From Sphingobacteriales bacterium (lineage in GTDB: Bacteria > Bacteroidota > Bacteroidia > Chitinophagales > UBA2359): 64,000 nt of DNA. The position numbers and the translations under genes are program-made. The notes below the pieces were generated by a model, which worked only from the letters and a program-made list of their open reading frames with translations, ran no database searches and was not told where the DNA came from. The stretch is from NCBI GenBank assembly GCA_016718845.1, contig JADKCK010000107.1:1-64000 (forward strand). The letters are read 5' to 3'. Of this stretch, positions 44,974-53,198 are shown in pieces (position 1 is the stretch's first letter; each line of letters starts with the position of its first letter).

Positions 44974-45127
44974 TTTAAATGGTTGACAATAAACAGTTAT
45001 TTCTAAATGCTGCTTTTTGAAGATGCCTAATTACTAGGCAGTTATATCTGGTCAATACGGTTTTTTAGAGTACCGTAAATTTTAACACTCTAAAAGTTGA
45101 TTTATTTTTGCTATAAGCCAATTTTGT

Positions 45128-45880
45128 TCAAAAGGAGTGTCTTTTTGATTTGCTTTTTTCTTCTTTTAGTTTGTTTATTTTAACTGCATAATTTTTGAAA
45201 CTTCTGTTTTGTAAAGATTTGACTTTATTTATTTTTCCTTTTATTTCATTGTCGGTCAAAAAAGCACTAAAAGCATCAATCCAAGAATGAATTGCATCAT
45301 CGTTTAGTTCGTAGTAGCATTTAATTCCAAGTCGATATCTTTGGGTATCATAATTAATATTTATAGTGTATATTTGCCCAAGATAAACTTTTGTTTTGTC
45401 GAAATGGGCTGATTCAAACTCGATATAAGCGTTAAAAAAAGCATTGATATTTTCTTGGTATTTTTCGGCTATTTTTGTAATATTGTTTTTTACAAACTGA
45501 TGGGCATTTAGCAAGGCTTCTTTTTTACCAATTTTAAGGTAAATTTTGAATTGATTATTCAGGTGATTAGGCGAAATAAATCCACTTGGATCTTTTTGAA
45601 CCACTTCTAACATCTTACTTAATAATTGCCAATCATCTTCGGTACAAGATATTTTTTGGGCAAAGAAGTTTATTACTATTGTTTGTAAAGGTAAGACAAA
45701 TTGATAGTTGTGGTATGCGATTTGGGTTATTGTGTTTATTAATGAATTTAAAGATTGTTCTTGTTCGGTTAAAGTGCGTGTAGGTAAGCTTAGTAATATA
45801 GCATAATAATAGGCTTTTATTAAAGGTTCTTTTTTATCATCACAGTTACTTGCTACATCAATTATTTCATTAAACCACAA
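45128..45880 (-). CDS. Helical protein of unknown function, C-terminal part of an interrupted gene
   Basis: 250 residues, lysine- and asparagine-rich. Segments such as LLINTITQIAYHNYQFVLPL-like helices, EKYQENINAFFNAYIEFESAHFDKTKVYLGQI and YRLGIKCYYELNDDAIHSWIDAFSAFL look like TPR-like helical hairpins. The same frame is open upstream to 45988 and reads THLLISDKQYILTKLQYIAN, then IIATKKINLQEQPDKILWFN. It is the direct in-frame continuation of 45989-46540, interrupted by one TAG. The DNA is visibly more AT-rich than the genes around sucA or the T9SS subtilase. Confidence 0.65.
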   Translation of the reverse strand: MWFNEIIDVASNCDDKKEPLIKAYYYAILLSLPTRTLTEQEQSLNSLINTITQIAYHNYQFVLPLQTIVINFFAQKISCTEDDWQLLSKMLEVVQKDPSGFISPNHLNNQFKIYLKIGKKEALLNAHQFVKNNITKIAEKYQENINAFFNAYIEFESAHFDKTKVYLGQIYTININYDTQRYRLGIKCYYELNDDAIHSWIDAFSAFLTDNEIKGKINKVKSLQNRSFKNYAVKINKLKEEKSKSKRHSF

Positions 45881-45988
45881 TATTTTATCAGGTTGTTCTT
45901 GAAGGTTAATTTTTTTAGTGGCTATTATGTTAGCAATATATTGTAGTTTAGTAAGTATGTATTGTTTATCAGAAATAAGTAAGTGCGT

Positions 45989-46540
45989 CTAAAAAAATAT
46001 TGTTAAGTTTTGGGGGGTATTTTCGGGCAATAAAAATTCAGCTTCTTGTTCTTTGTGCTGAAACCAATGATAAAAACTAGTTTCGTTGTGACTTTGGGTT
46101 TCTTTATTTAAGATTTCTATTTGCCTATTTTGCCATTTATTTCTACCATCAATCAAGGCATTTTGGTGGTAATAATTTGCTAATAAAAAGGCTTGATTAA
46201 ATTCTTGTTCTTTGTTATTAGTGATTAAATTTACGCATAGAAACTGCTCTAACACTTCGAGTAATTTAGAGCAATCGCTAATCAGATTGGTTGAATTAAA
46301 TTCTCCTTTTCGGTAAGCATTAAAAACTGTTTTTTTTTGTAAACTTTCATTTTCCCAAGTAAATTTACCAAATTCTGTTTCTTTTTTAGTTTGGTTAAGA
46401 TAATCGAACAATTTTTGTAGCCTATTGCTTTTTTCTGAATAATAGAGCAAAATATATTTTTGGGCATACGTCCATGTATGGGTATCAAATGTTTCTAGCA
46501 ATTTAATGATTTTAGTTTCTTTTAAATGTTCTAGTGCCAT
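45989..46540 (-). CDS. Helical protein of unknown function, N-terminal part of an interrupted gene
   Basis: 183 residues ending NLTIFF at an in-frame TAG. The layout (FDTHTWTYAQKYILLYYSEKS, RLQKLFDYLNQ, a KKTVFNAYRKG helix, ISDCSKLLEVLEQFLC) resembles the N-terminus of the helical protein at 31334-32791 (IRSFKLYANRM, LALFDYIRQ, NAFYRLKNRLLDDL). The two may therefore be distant relatives. Together with 45128-45988 the intact product would be about 470 residues, close to the 485 of that protein. The stop follows a run of seven T, so a pair of compensating indels or a true nonsense change are both possible. Confidence 0.65.
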   Translation of the reverse strand: MALEHLKETKIIKLLETFDTHTWTYAQKYILLYYSEKSNRLQKLFDYLNQTKKETEFGKFTWENESLQKKTVFNAYRKGEFNSTNLISDCSKLLEVLEQFLCVNLITNNKEQEFNQAFLLANYYHQNALIDGRNKWQNRQIEILNKETQSHNETSFYHWFQHKEQEAEFLLPENTPQNLTIFF

Positions 46541-46657
46541 AATTTAGTAGCAAAATTAAAGATAGTGATGAATGTTATTTGGGAAACGATTGTTTAGTGT
46601 TTTAGTAAAAGTCGATAACGGGCAAAAAATCTTTTGGAAATTTTGCTATTTTGCTAT

Positions 46658-46695
46658 TACTTTTGTGCATTATTACTTACAAACAATTACTTTTG
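46658..46695 (+). promoter_or_regulatory. Duplicated promoter boxes upstream of the AT-rich T9SS cargo gene
   Basis: The 16-mer attacttttgtgcatt occurs twice, giving -7 boxes TACTTTTG at 46658-46665 and 46688-46695. TTTTG words lie about 21-22 nt before each (46632-46636 and 46661-46665). The leader would be about 77-107 nt to the ATG at 46779. Confidence 0.5.
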
Positions 46696-46778
46696 TGCAT
46701 TGTTTACCGATAAAAGGTGAAAATTTTTTTTAAAAAATCCATTTCTTCAAAAATATAAAAATTTATAATCCTATTTTT

Positions 46779-47918
46779 ATGATTAAAAATTCATTTTCTT
46801 TGGTGTTGCAATTAGTTATAATTGCGTTTCTCTCTTTCTTTACACCGTATGCAAATGCATGCGAGACACCTACTTTGGCACCAGCTTGCACTGATTCTTT
46901 CAATGATTGCTCCCATGTTGTGCAGAGTGGTTACTCTTATCATCTTGCTTGGTCGCAAGTAACTTGTGCGGGGTATCATGTTTGGTATAAATGTTACAGT
47001 AATGGGGAGCAAATTTCTGATAATCCAGATGGATGGTGGAAAGTAACGGTGTATGGTGATAACAACAATTACAAAGTGTTATCATTACCTTATAATACCG
47101 ACTCTATTGTAGCAAAGGTAAGGGCATTTTGCGGAGTTTTCAATAATTCTCTTACTAATGTAGGTGCTTTTACAACCGAAGGAACGTATAGAGTAGTTAA
47201 AGGTTTAATTATCGAAGATTTTTTAGAAGTAGCTATTGGTGGAACAGATTTAGACTTATCTTGGACGCTATTAGCGAATGTTAATCCAACAAAAGTTTGT
47301 GACGAAAACAGCACTGCGGTTAATTCGTTTAACAATTTTGTTATTAATAATTTACCGTCTACTAACTACAGTAGTCGTCTTATACAAATTAATTTGTTGC
47401 GGAAAAGCAGTAGTGGGCAGTTATTTTATTTTGCTTATTCAAACGAACCCACTGAGGTAAAAGGGATTGCTTTCAGTGATACAGCTAGTTATGACACAAT
47501 AAGCAGTGCTTTGTTTGATAGGTTAAAAGCATTATTTACTGTTCCTAATCCTACTTATGCTTTCAATACAATTACCTCTATCAAAAAAACTTTTCCAGCA
47601 GCAGCTATTTATGTTCGCTTAAGGCGTGTAGCGGTTAGTAGTAGTAAAATGGCAATGCCCGAAAACAGTTTGGCAGAGCCGTCTGTTAAAATCTATCCTA
47701 ACCCTGCTAACAATTTAATTACTCTACAAACGCCAAATTGCGAAACAAGTGTACTTATGTTGTACGATACCTTTGGTAATTTGGTAAAAACAGCAGACTT
47801 AATTGATACCTGCTCTACCCAGCTGGATATTAGTGACTTAAATACAGGTATTTATGTTGGCATATTAGTTACTAATGGGCAAAGAAGCAAACCTTTTAGG
47901 CTTGCAAAGATACAATAG
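46779..47918 (+). CDS. Secreted T9SS type A cargo protein of unknown function
   Basis: 379 residues. The signal peptide ends FTPYANA, before CETPTLAPAC. The mature N-terminal region is rich in Cys, Trp and Tyr (CSHVVQSGYSYHLAWSQVTCAGYHVWYKC) and fibronectin-like in pattern. A central region (FNNFVINNLPSTNYSSRLIQINLLRKSSSGQLFYFAYS) is unassigned. The C-terminus is a type A sorting domain (SVKIYPNPANNLITLQTPN, LYDTFGNLVKTADL, LNTGIYVGILVTNGQRSKPFRLAKIQ). The gene is more AT-rich than most neighbours and has its own promoter pair and strong terminator, so it is a single-gene unit. Confidence 0.8.
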   Translation: MIKNSFSLVLQLVIIAFLSFFTPYANACETPTLAPACTDSFNDCSHVVQSGYSYHLAWSQVTCAGYHVWYKCYSNGEQISDNPDGWWKVTVYGDNNNYKVLSLPYNTDSIVAKVRAFCGVFNNSLTNVGAFTTEGTYRVVKGLIIEDFLEVAIGGTDLDLSWTLLANVNPTKVCDENSTAVNSFNNFVINNLPSTNYSSRLIQINLLRKSSSGQLFYFAYSNEPTEVKGIAFSDTASYDTISSALFDRLKALFTVPNPTYAFNTITSIKKTFPAAAIYVRLRRVAVSSSKMAMPENSLAEPSVKIYPNPANNLITLQTPNCETSVLMLYDTFGNLVKTADLIDTCSTQLDISDLNTGIYVGILVTNGQRSKPFRLAKIQ

Positions 47919-47925
47919 TCTAAGC

Positions 47926-47971
47926 TAAAAAAAAAACTTTCTTGCCGAGGCAAGAAAGTTTTTTTTTTTAG
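47926..47971 (+). terminator. Terminator after the AT-rich T9SS cargo gene
   Basis: The stem aaactttcttgcc pairs with ggcaagaaagttt around a one-base to three-base loop, with long A and T runs on both sides. Confidence 0.88.
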
Positions 47972-48074
47972 TCCATTGATAAACAAACAGTGTTTTGATT
48001 ATCTTTTCAAGGTTTATCACTATCTTTTATTAACGTAAAAAAAAACGGTATTGTATTATCTAAAAACTAAAAAA

Positions 48075-48175
48075 TTTTGCACTACAACAATTTATCTGGA
48101 TTTTGTTTGTAGGTTTAAACGCTATGCTACAAACAAAACGAAGGTAATTACATACAATTGTTGCTGTAGTAGCCA
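48075..48175. repeat. Nested imperfect inverted repeat in a gene-free spacer
   Basis: The inner 12-bp perfect arms ttttgtttgtag (48101-48112) and ctacaaacaaaa (48127-48138) sit inside outer arms actacaacaattt (48081-48093) and caattgttgctgtagt (48155-48170). The 586-bp spacer 47919-48504 holds this and the terminator. The last 120 bp, including ggaacgcgaaagccgaaaag near 48447, show no feature that I can name. Confidence 0.5.
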
Positions 48176-48504
48176 AAGTTATTTCTTAAAAACTTAATAA
48201 AGACAAAATACAGTGGTTTTTATACCCCAAAGTATTAGTTTATGCTGTGTACCTGAAAAACAAAAATTATTTTCAGTTAATGAGTCGATAATTGGGTGTT
48301 TTCCTTTTGGGTAAATAATTCAAAACACAAGAACTTTGCGTTGTTGAAATTGCTATGCAAGATACTTGTTTTTTCTAGACTATTAGCGCTGATAGCTTGA
48401 ATAAGCAAAACAACAAGGAGTGTATCCGAAAATCCTTAACAGAGTAGGAACGCGAAAGCCGAAAAGCGAATAGAGTAGGCAAACAATTTTACATTTTTTT
48501 TACG

Positions 48505-48870
48505 ATGTTTCAAGCAAATTTTTCTTCAGCATTTTTAACTTTCACAAAAAAACTGCTCTTTGTGTTACTATTGTTTACTGTTTCAGGGCAGTTTTTAAAA
48601 GCCCAACCTTTACCTGATATAGCTACAAGTAGTTTATCTAACATGTTTACCGCCACAAATACTTCACCATTTGATTACCAAAGGATAAAAAGGGCAGTTA
48701 TTATCAACGCTACAGGGGCAGACCTATCGGCAAAGTATGTGGCACAACGTGCAAGTATTGCAAGTAAAATTCTAAGCAACTTTAACGCAATGAAATCTGC
48801 TAATGCTATAACCAATACGACTACCACTTATGCATATTTAGGTAGCCCTATCTTGGTTTTACGATTATAG
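48505..48870 (+). CDS. T9SS-exported alpha/beta-hydrolase, N-terminal part of a frame-split gene
   Basis: The signal peptide (FTKKLLFVLLLFTVSGQFLKAQ) is followed by about 90 residues with no motif, ending at TTTYAYLGSPILV. Beyond that the frame is wrong. Deleting one T from the TTTT run near 48860 gives LVYDYSRQRLLQKMPSTILQ and continues into the next piece. The whole gene spans 48505-50322, about 605 residues. Confidence 0.7.
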   Translation: MFQANFSSAFLTFTKKLLFVLLLFTVSGQFLKAQPLPDIATSSLSNMFTATNTSPFDYQRIKRAVIINATGADLSAKYVAQRASIASKILSNFNAMKSANAITNTTTTYAYLGSPILVLRL

Positions 48871-48883
48871 CAGGCAACGATTA

Positions 48884-49540
48884 TTGCAAAAAATGCCCTC
48901 AACCATACTACAACAAGATTACGCTTTTTCAACAAATAGGATTGAGCCAACCATATCCTTAAACATGCAGTTTAAACAACGAATCATTAGCATTCGTGAC
49001 AAAAATCAACCAAATACCGCTCCAACTATTATGGTGTCACACGGCAATCCATTTACAGATTATACAACTATGTTTAATACCATTGCCGATTTAGTAATGA
49101 GGGGATATAATGTAATTTTTTACGAAACATCGGCTAGTGAGGGCTTATTTTTATCACCTCAACCAGTGGTACCTTGTGGTGATGCAAGTGCAGTTACTTT
49201 TCAACGAATGGCTTATACTGGTTATCAACATGCTTATGCTGCAACACAATACGTAAAACAAAATGCAACTACATACAATGTAGATGTCAATAAGTTGTTT
49301 CTTTTAGGTGGAAGTTTTAGCGGTTTTGCATCGCTTACGTTAGCATATGCAGATTCAGGTAATTTTACCCACAACATTTTTCATAACTCGGCTTACGGTA
49401 CCGATTTAGGCACTAAAAGTGCTCTTGTAAAAACAGGTGTCCCCGATTTAGGAGAACATACATTTAAGGGTGTTTGTGTAACAGCAGGCGGATTTCCGGG
49501 TACAAAAACGATGGCGACCCATGGAATGATAGCAAAATAG
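48884..49540 (+). CDS. T9SS-exported alpha/beta-hydrolase, core domain
   Basis: It carries the hydrolase core: an oxyanion/strand region (NTAPTIMVSHGNPFTDYTTMFNTIADLVMRGYNVIFYET) and the nucleophile elbow LFLLGGSFSGFASLTLAYAD, where the first Ser is the likely nucleophile (GxSxS in place of GxSxG). The TTG at 48884 is internal to the protein. The frame leaves the protein at GGFPGTKTMATHG. One extra G in the ggg run near 49498 gives GFPGYKNDGDPWNDSK and joins the last piece. The substrate is unknown; esterase or peptidase activity is a guess from the fold. Confidence 0.7.
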   Translation: MQKMPSTILQQDYAFSTNRIEPTISLNMQFKQRIISIRDKNQPNTAPTIMVSHGNPFTDYTTMFNTIADLVMRGYNVIFYETSASEGLFLSPQPVVPCGDASAVTFQRMAYTGYQHAYAATQYVKQNATTYNVDVNKLFLLGGSFSGFASLTLAYADSGNFTHNIFHNSAYGTDLGTKSALVKTGVPDLGEHTFKGVCVTAGGFPGTKTMATHGMIAK

Positions 49541-50322
49541 GAACTATTTTTGATACAAATGTTAGAACAACGCCTGTTGCTTTTTTACATGGTGGCAAAG
49601 ATACAGCTATTCCAGTAAAGGGAAGTATGCTATTATCATGTACTGGTGATATTGACACTTTGGGAGATGATTTAAACTATGAAGGACCCTTAAAAATAAG
49701 GCAATATATGAATGCTTTAAGCTCGCCAATTTGGAACAAAACAATAGTAAACTGTTATGGAGGGCATGGCTTCTTAACGGAATTTACAGGGATAGGGGCT
49801 GGCAATTATAAAGAAAAGCAAGAATTAAACTTTGGCTTTATAGCCGGACATTTTTTTAACTTTATCCTATCAAATACAAGTTTAACCTTTTATACCGACA
49901 TTGAGAGTATCTCAACACAAACATCGCCTAATAATCCTACTGCTGCTTGTACAGCCCCTTTAACCTTTAGTACTTTTTACCCCAATGGTTTATATACCGA
50001 CATAGCAAATTGTATTTGCGATGATATAGGAACTAATCCTGGTGATTACAAGCAACAATTTGCTACAACCACTCCCCTAACCCTATCCCCCAACCCAACA
50101 CGCAACAACCTAAACTTAGCCTACAACACCACCACCACCGAAGATGCCACCATTACGCTATACGACCTAACAGGCAAAGCCGTACTACAAACCACCGAAA
50201 CTGCTACCGAAGGAACCAACAACTACAACCTACAACTTACCGACCTACCTACGGGTATGTATATTGTGCAACTGCAAACTGCTACACAACGCCTTACTCA
50301 AAAGGTGCAAGTGATACGATAG
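49474..50322 (+). CDS. T9SS-exported alpha/beta-hydrolase, C-terminal part with type A sorting domain
   Basis: It supplies the rest of the hydrolase (VAFLHGGKDTAIPVKGSML with the likely catalytic Asp, and CYGGHGFLTEF with the likely His). A linker follows, then a T9SS type A sorting domain (LTLSPNPTRNNLNLAYNTT, ATITLYDLTGKAVLQTTET, LPTGMYIVQLQTATQRLTQKVQVIR). The domain's DNA is visibly richer in GC (accaccaccaccgaagatgc) than the AT-rich catalytic part, as if a native sorting tail had been joined to a gene of different composition. The first about ten codons of this frame are overlap. Confidence 0.72.
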   Translation: MCNSRRISGYKNDGDPWNDSKIGTIFDTNVRTTPVAFLHGGKDTAIPVKGSMLLSCTGDIDTLGDDLNYEGPLKIRQYMNALSSPIWNKTIVNCYGGHGFLTEFTGIGAGNYKEKQELNFGFIAGHFFNFILSNTSLTFYTDIESISTQTSPNNPTAACTAPLTFSTFYPNGLYTDIANCICDDIGTNPGDYKQQFATTTPLTLSPNPTRNNLNLAYNTTTTEDATITLYDLTGKAVLQTTETATEGTNNYNLQLTDLPTGMYIVQLQTATQRLTQKVQVIR

Positions 50323-50339
50323 TTTGTTAGGTATCAATA

Positions 50340-50385
50340 AAAAAACAGCGTCTTCTTTTAAAGATAAAAGGAGGCGTTGTTTTTA
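50340..50385 (+). terminator. Terminator after the hydrolase gene
   Basis: aacagcgtcttctttta pairs with taaaaggaggcgttgtt through a few G-U pairs and is followed by tttta. Confidence 0.7.
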
Positions 50386-50465
50386 TTATTGTCATCTTGA
50401 TTTACTTTTGCAGTTGCTTGATTTACTTTTGCAAGTATCGGCACTTCCAGTTGAATATCGGACAA

Positions 50466-50506
50466 ACAAAAACGCCCACTTTTTAATAAAAGTGGGCGTT
50501 TTTAGC
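50466..50506 (-). terminator. Terminator downstream of the TonB receptor gene
   Basis: The perfect stem aaaaacgcccacttttt/aaaagtgggcgttttt is symmetrical, so it can act in both directions. It ends 5 nt before the receptor's stop codon. Confidence 0.85.
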
Positions 50507-50510
50507 CATT

Positions 50511-53072
50511 TTAGAACTTAATTAAGATTCTTGCATTTAGCAGTCGGGCAGTTAAGTAGTTAGGTACGGCGTAGTAAGCTTCTTCTTGGTAATTTGGGGC
50601 AATAGCTTTTATCCAGTTGTACGAAACGGTGTTTTTTATGCCCAGCACATTAAATATTTCGAGGCTTGCCCACACGCTTTCGAAATGTCGGAGGGGGTTT
50701 CGGCTGGCTAATTCCTTTTTGTTTTTGTCGAAGAGCAATGCCGAGAAGCCAATGTCTAACCTGCGATAAGGAGGTATGCGCAATTGGTTGCGCCAGCGTT
50801 GGCTGTTTGGAGGACCAAAGGGTAATCCCGTGCCAACTAACAAGGTTAAATGTACTTTAAAGTTAGGGTTATTGGGTAATTGATCTTGGAAAAACATGCC
50901 AAACGTAACACGTTGGTCGGCAGGGCGAGGTATGTAACCAATGCTTTGTTGTACAGTATCTACTACGGTAAAATCGCGGATGCTGGTGTCGCCCAACACA
51001 ATAAATTGCCCTGCGGCGTTTCGGTATCGGTTATAAAAGTCGCCATCGAGGTTTTCGTTGGTTTGCATTACAGACAAGCTTATCCACGAGTCGGTACCTT
51101 TTACAAACTCGCCAAACAAACGCATGTCAATGCCTGCAGCGTAGCCTTTCGAGTCGTTTGTTCCGGAGTAGCGTATCAGCAGGTTGTCGTAGCCGTAGGA
51201 CACCATATCCCAGAGGTATTTGTAGTAGAGTTCGGTGGTTAGTTTAAAGGGGCGTCCGTTGAGCATGGTAAAGCTATAATCGCTACCCAATATGGCATGG
51301 AGCGATTTTTGAGCTTTTATGTTGTTATTTACGGTTCCGTCGGGTCGGCGCATTTCGCGGTAAATGGGTGGTTGGTAGTAGGCTCCGAGTGCGCCACGTA
51401 GGGATAAGGTGCGTTCGTATCGGGCGTTGCGGATAGAATCTTGTTTTAATTTGGGTTGCCAACCAAACTGAAATCGGGGCGAGATGATGGTTTCTTTGTT
51501 AAAATCCCAGTAGTTGATACGTGCGCCGCCTACTATATTCCAGCGTTTTTGTTTGCCAAAGGTTATTTCGTCTTGTACAAAGGCGGTATATCGGTTGCTA
51601 TTTACCTGTACGTTGGTTCGTAGTACGTCGTTAAGGGTTAGTTGTGGGTTGGTGGTTGGCAGGGTAAAATCGGCAGAGTCGGCACGCGACCATTCGTAGA
51701 GTTTGTCGTTGATTATGTCGCGTTGGAATTTAGCTCCCCAGCTCAAAAAGTGTTTATTGCCTTGCCAATATCCGCGGTGTTCGGTGTTGGCAATGTTTAC
51801 GTTTAGTTTGTTTCGTGCCCAGTCGTGGCTAGTTCCAACGCCCAATATGGTGGTTACGTCGCCAAAGTCGTCGCTGCTAAAATCTTTTTCTACTTCGCCT
51901 ATGTAATAAAAACCTAAGATGTTGTAGGCTTCTATTTCGCGGCTGGCATAGGTAGATGCTAGCCATTTTAGGGTTAGTTTGTTGTTGGGTGTGTAGATGA
52001 GCGATGCGCCCGCCATGCCGTTTTCGTAAGAGTCGGCTTCTTGTCCTTCGTAGGCGGTGGTTAATCGGTACGAGGCATCGAAAGTACCAAAGCCTACGGC
52101 AGATTCTTCTGGGAAGAAGGTATATCGGTTGCGGGCATAGTTACCAATTACTTGCAGTTGCAGGTTGTCGGTAAATTGGTGGGTAATAAATCCCTGAAAA
52201 TCGGTGAAAGAGGGGGTATATTGTCCTTTGGTGGGCAACGAATTGAGCAAATATCGGTTGGCGCGTTGCCTAATGCCTAGCATAAAGGTGTTTCGGCGAT
52301 TAAAAGCAGTGCCTTGTACAAAGCCCGAAAAGCCCAACAAACTAGCAGCAATATTGCCTTTAAACTCGGAGGGTTTGCGGTATTTAATATCTAAGACAGA
52401 CGAGAGGCGGTCGCCGTACTTTGCTTCGAAGCCGCCTGCCGAGAAAGAGATGCCGCTCACCATATCGGCATTGATAAAACTTAGTCCTTCTTGTTGCCCC
52501 GACCTGATGAGGAAAGGGCGGTAAATTTCGAAGTCGTTTACGTAGATAAGGTTTTCGTCGAAGTTGCCGCCGCGCACCGAGTATTGCGAGCTTAACTCGT
52601 TGTTAGATACTACGCCGGGCAAGGTTTTAATGGCAGCCTCTACGCCACCCGTTACCGAGGGTAAAGCTTCGATGGCTTTGGGCGATATGCTGGTGATGCT
52701 TACTGCCGAGCGTTTGGCGGTGATATTGGCGGTGGGTAGCGATAGTTTTTGGGAGGTCATAGACACATTTACTTCTCGTTCGTCGCCTTCGCGGGGGCGC
52801 AGGGTGCGTTTTTCGGGAAAATAGCCTACCAATCTAAATTGTATTTCGGTTTGTAAACCTGCTCGCATACGCATGGTATAGTCGCCGTTGGCATTAGAGT
52901 AAATGGTTTCGCCGGTTGTAGAGTTGTAAACGGCAACACTTTCGAGTGGTTGGTTTAGCTCGTCGGTGATGTTGCCATATACCGATGCTCCGTAATATAG
53001 TTGGGCATAGGTTGGTGTATTAGCGAGGATAAGAAGAAGTACTATGAAAAAGATAGATGCTTTGGGCTGCAT
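50511..53072 (-). CDS. TonB-dependent outer-membrane receptor
   Basis: 853 residues. The signal peptide ends ANTPTYAQ. A carboxypeptidase-regulatory-like domain (about 30-110: SVYGNITDELNQPLESVAVYNSTTGETIYSNANGDYTMRM) is followed by the plug (about 120-235: LPSVTGGVEAAIKTLPGVVSNNELSSQYSVRGGNFDENLIYVNDFEIYRP) and a beta-barrel ending in the aromatic strand ARLLNARILIKF. It imports a ligand across the outer membrane using TonB/ExbBD energy. There is no SusD partner nearby, so a glycan role is not supported and the ligand is unknown. Single gene with a strong terminator. Confidence 0.92.
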   Translation of the reverse strand: MQPKASIFFIVLLLILANTPTYAQLYYGASVYGNITDELNQPLESVAVYNSTTGETIYSNANGDYTMRMRAGLQTEIQFRLVGYFPEKRTLRPREGDEREVNVSMTSQKLSLPTANITAKRSAVSITSISPKAIEALPSVTGGVEAAIKTLPGVVSNNELSSQYSVRGGNFDENLIYVNDFEIYRPFLIRSGQQEGLSFINADMVSGISFSAGGFEAKYGDRLSSVLDIKYRKPSEFKGNIAASLLGFSGFVQGTAFNRRNTFMLGIRQRANRYLLNSLPTKGQYTPSFTDFQGFITHQFTDNLQLQVIGNYARNRYTFFPEESAVGFGTFDASYRLTTAYEGQEADSYENGMAGASLIYTPNNKLTLKWLASTYASREIEAYNILGFYYIGEVEKDFSSDDFGDVTTILGVGTSHDWARNKLNVNIANTEHRGYWQGNKHFLSWGAKFQRDIINDKLYEWSRADSADFTLPTTNPQLTLNDVLRTNVQVNSNRYTAFVQDEITFGKQKRWNIVGGARINYWDFNKETIISPRFQFGWQPKLKQDSIRNARYERTLSLRGALGAYYQPPIYREMRRPDGTVNNNIKAQKSLHAILGSDYSFTMLNGRPFKLTTELYYKYLWDMVSYGYDNLLIRYSGTNDSKGYAAGIDMRLFGEFVKGTDSWISLSVMQTNENLDGDFYNRYRNAAGQFIVLGDTSIRDFTVVDTVQQSIGYIPRPADQRVTFGMFFQDQLPNNPNFKVHLTLLVGTGLPFGPPNSQRWRNQLRIPPYRRLDIGFSALLFDKNKKELASRNPLRHFESVWASLEIFNVLGIKNTVSYNWIKAIAPNYQEEAYYAVPNYLTARLLNARILIKF

Positions 53073-53198
53073 GAAATTAGTTTTTGATGGATAGTTGTGC
53101 TAAAAGACATAGCTACACGAAGCAGCTAAAAAATGCGTAATTTAATGAATAGCAAGGCGGCGGATTTTGTTTGTTGTGTGTAATGTTTTGGGGGTTGT

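Noticed and set aside
48440..48490. GA-rich stretch before the hydrolase gene as a riboswitch
   Set aside because: No matching aptamer pattern could be recognised and no expression platform is visible.
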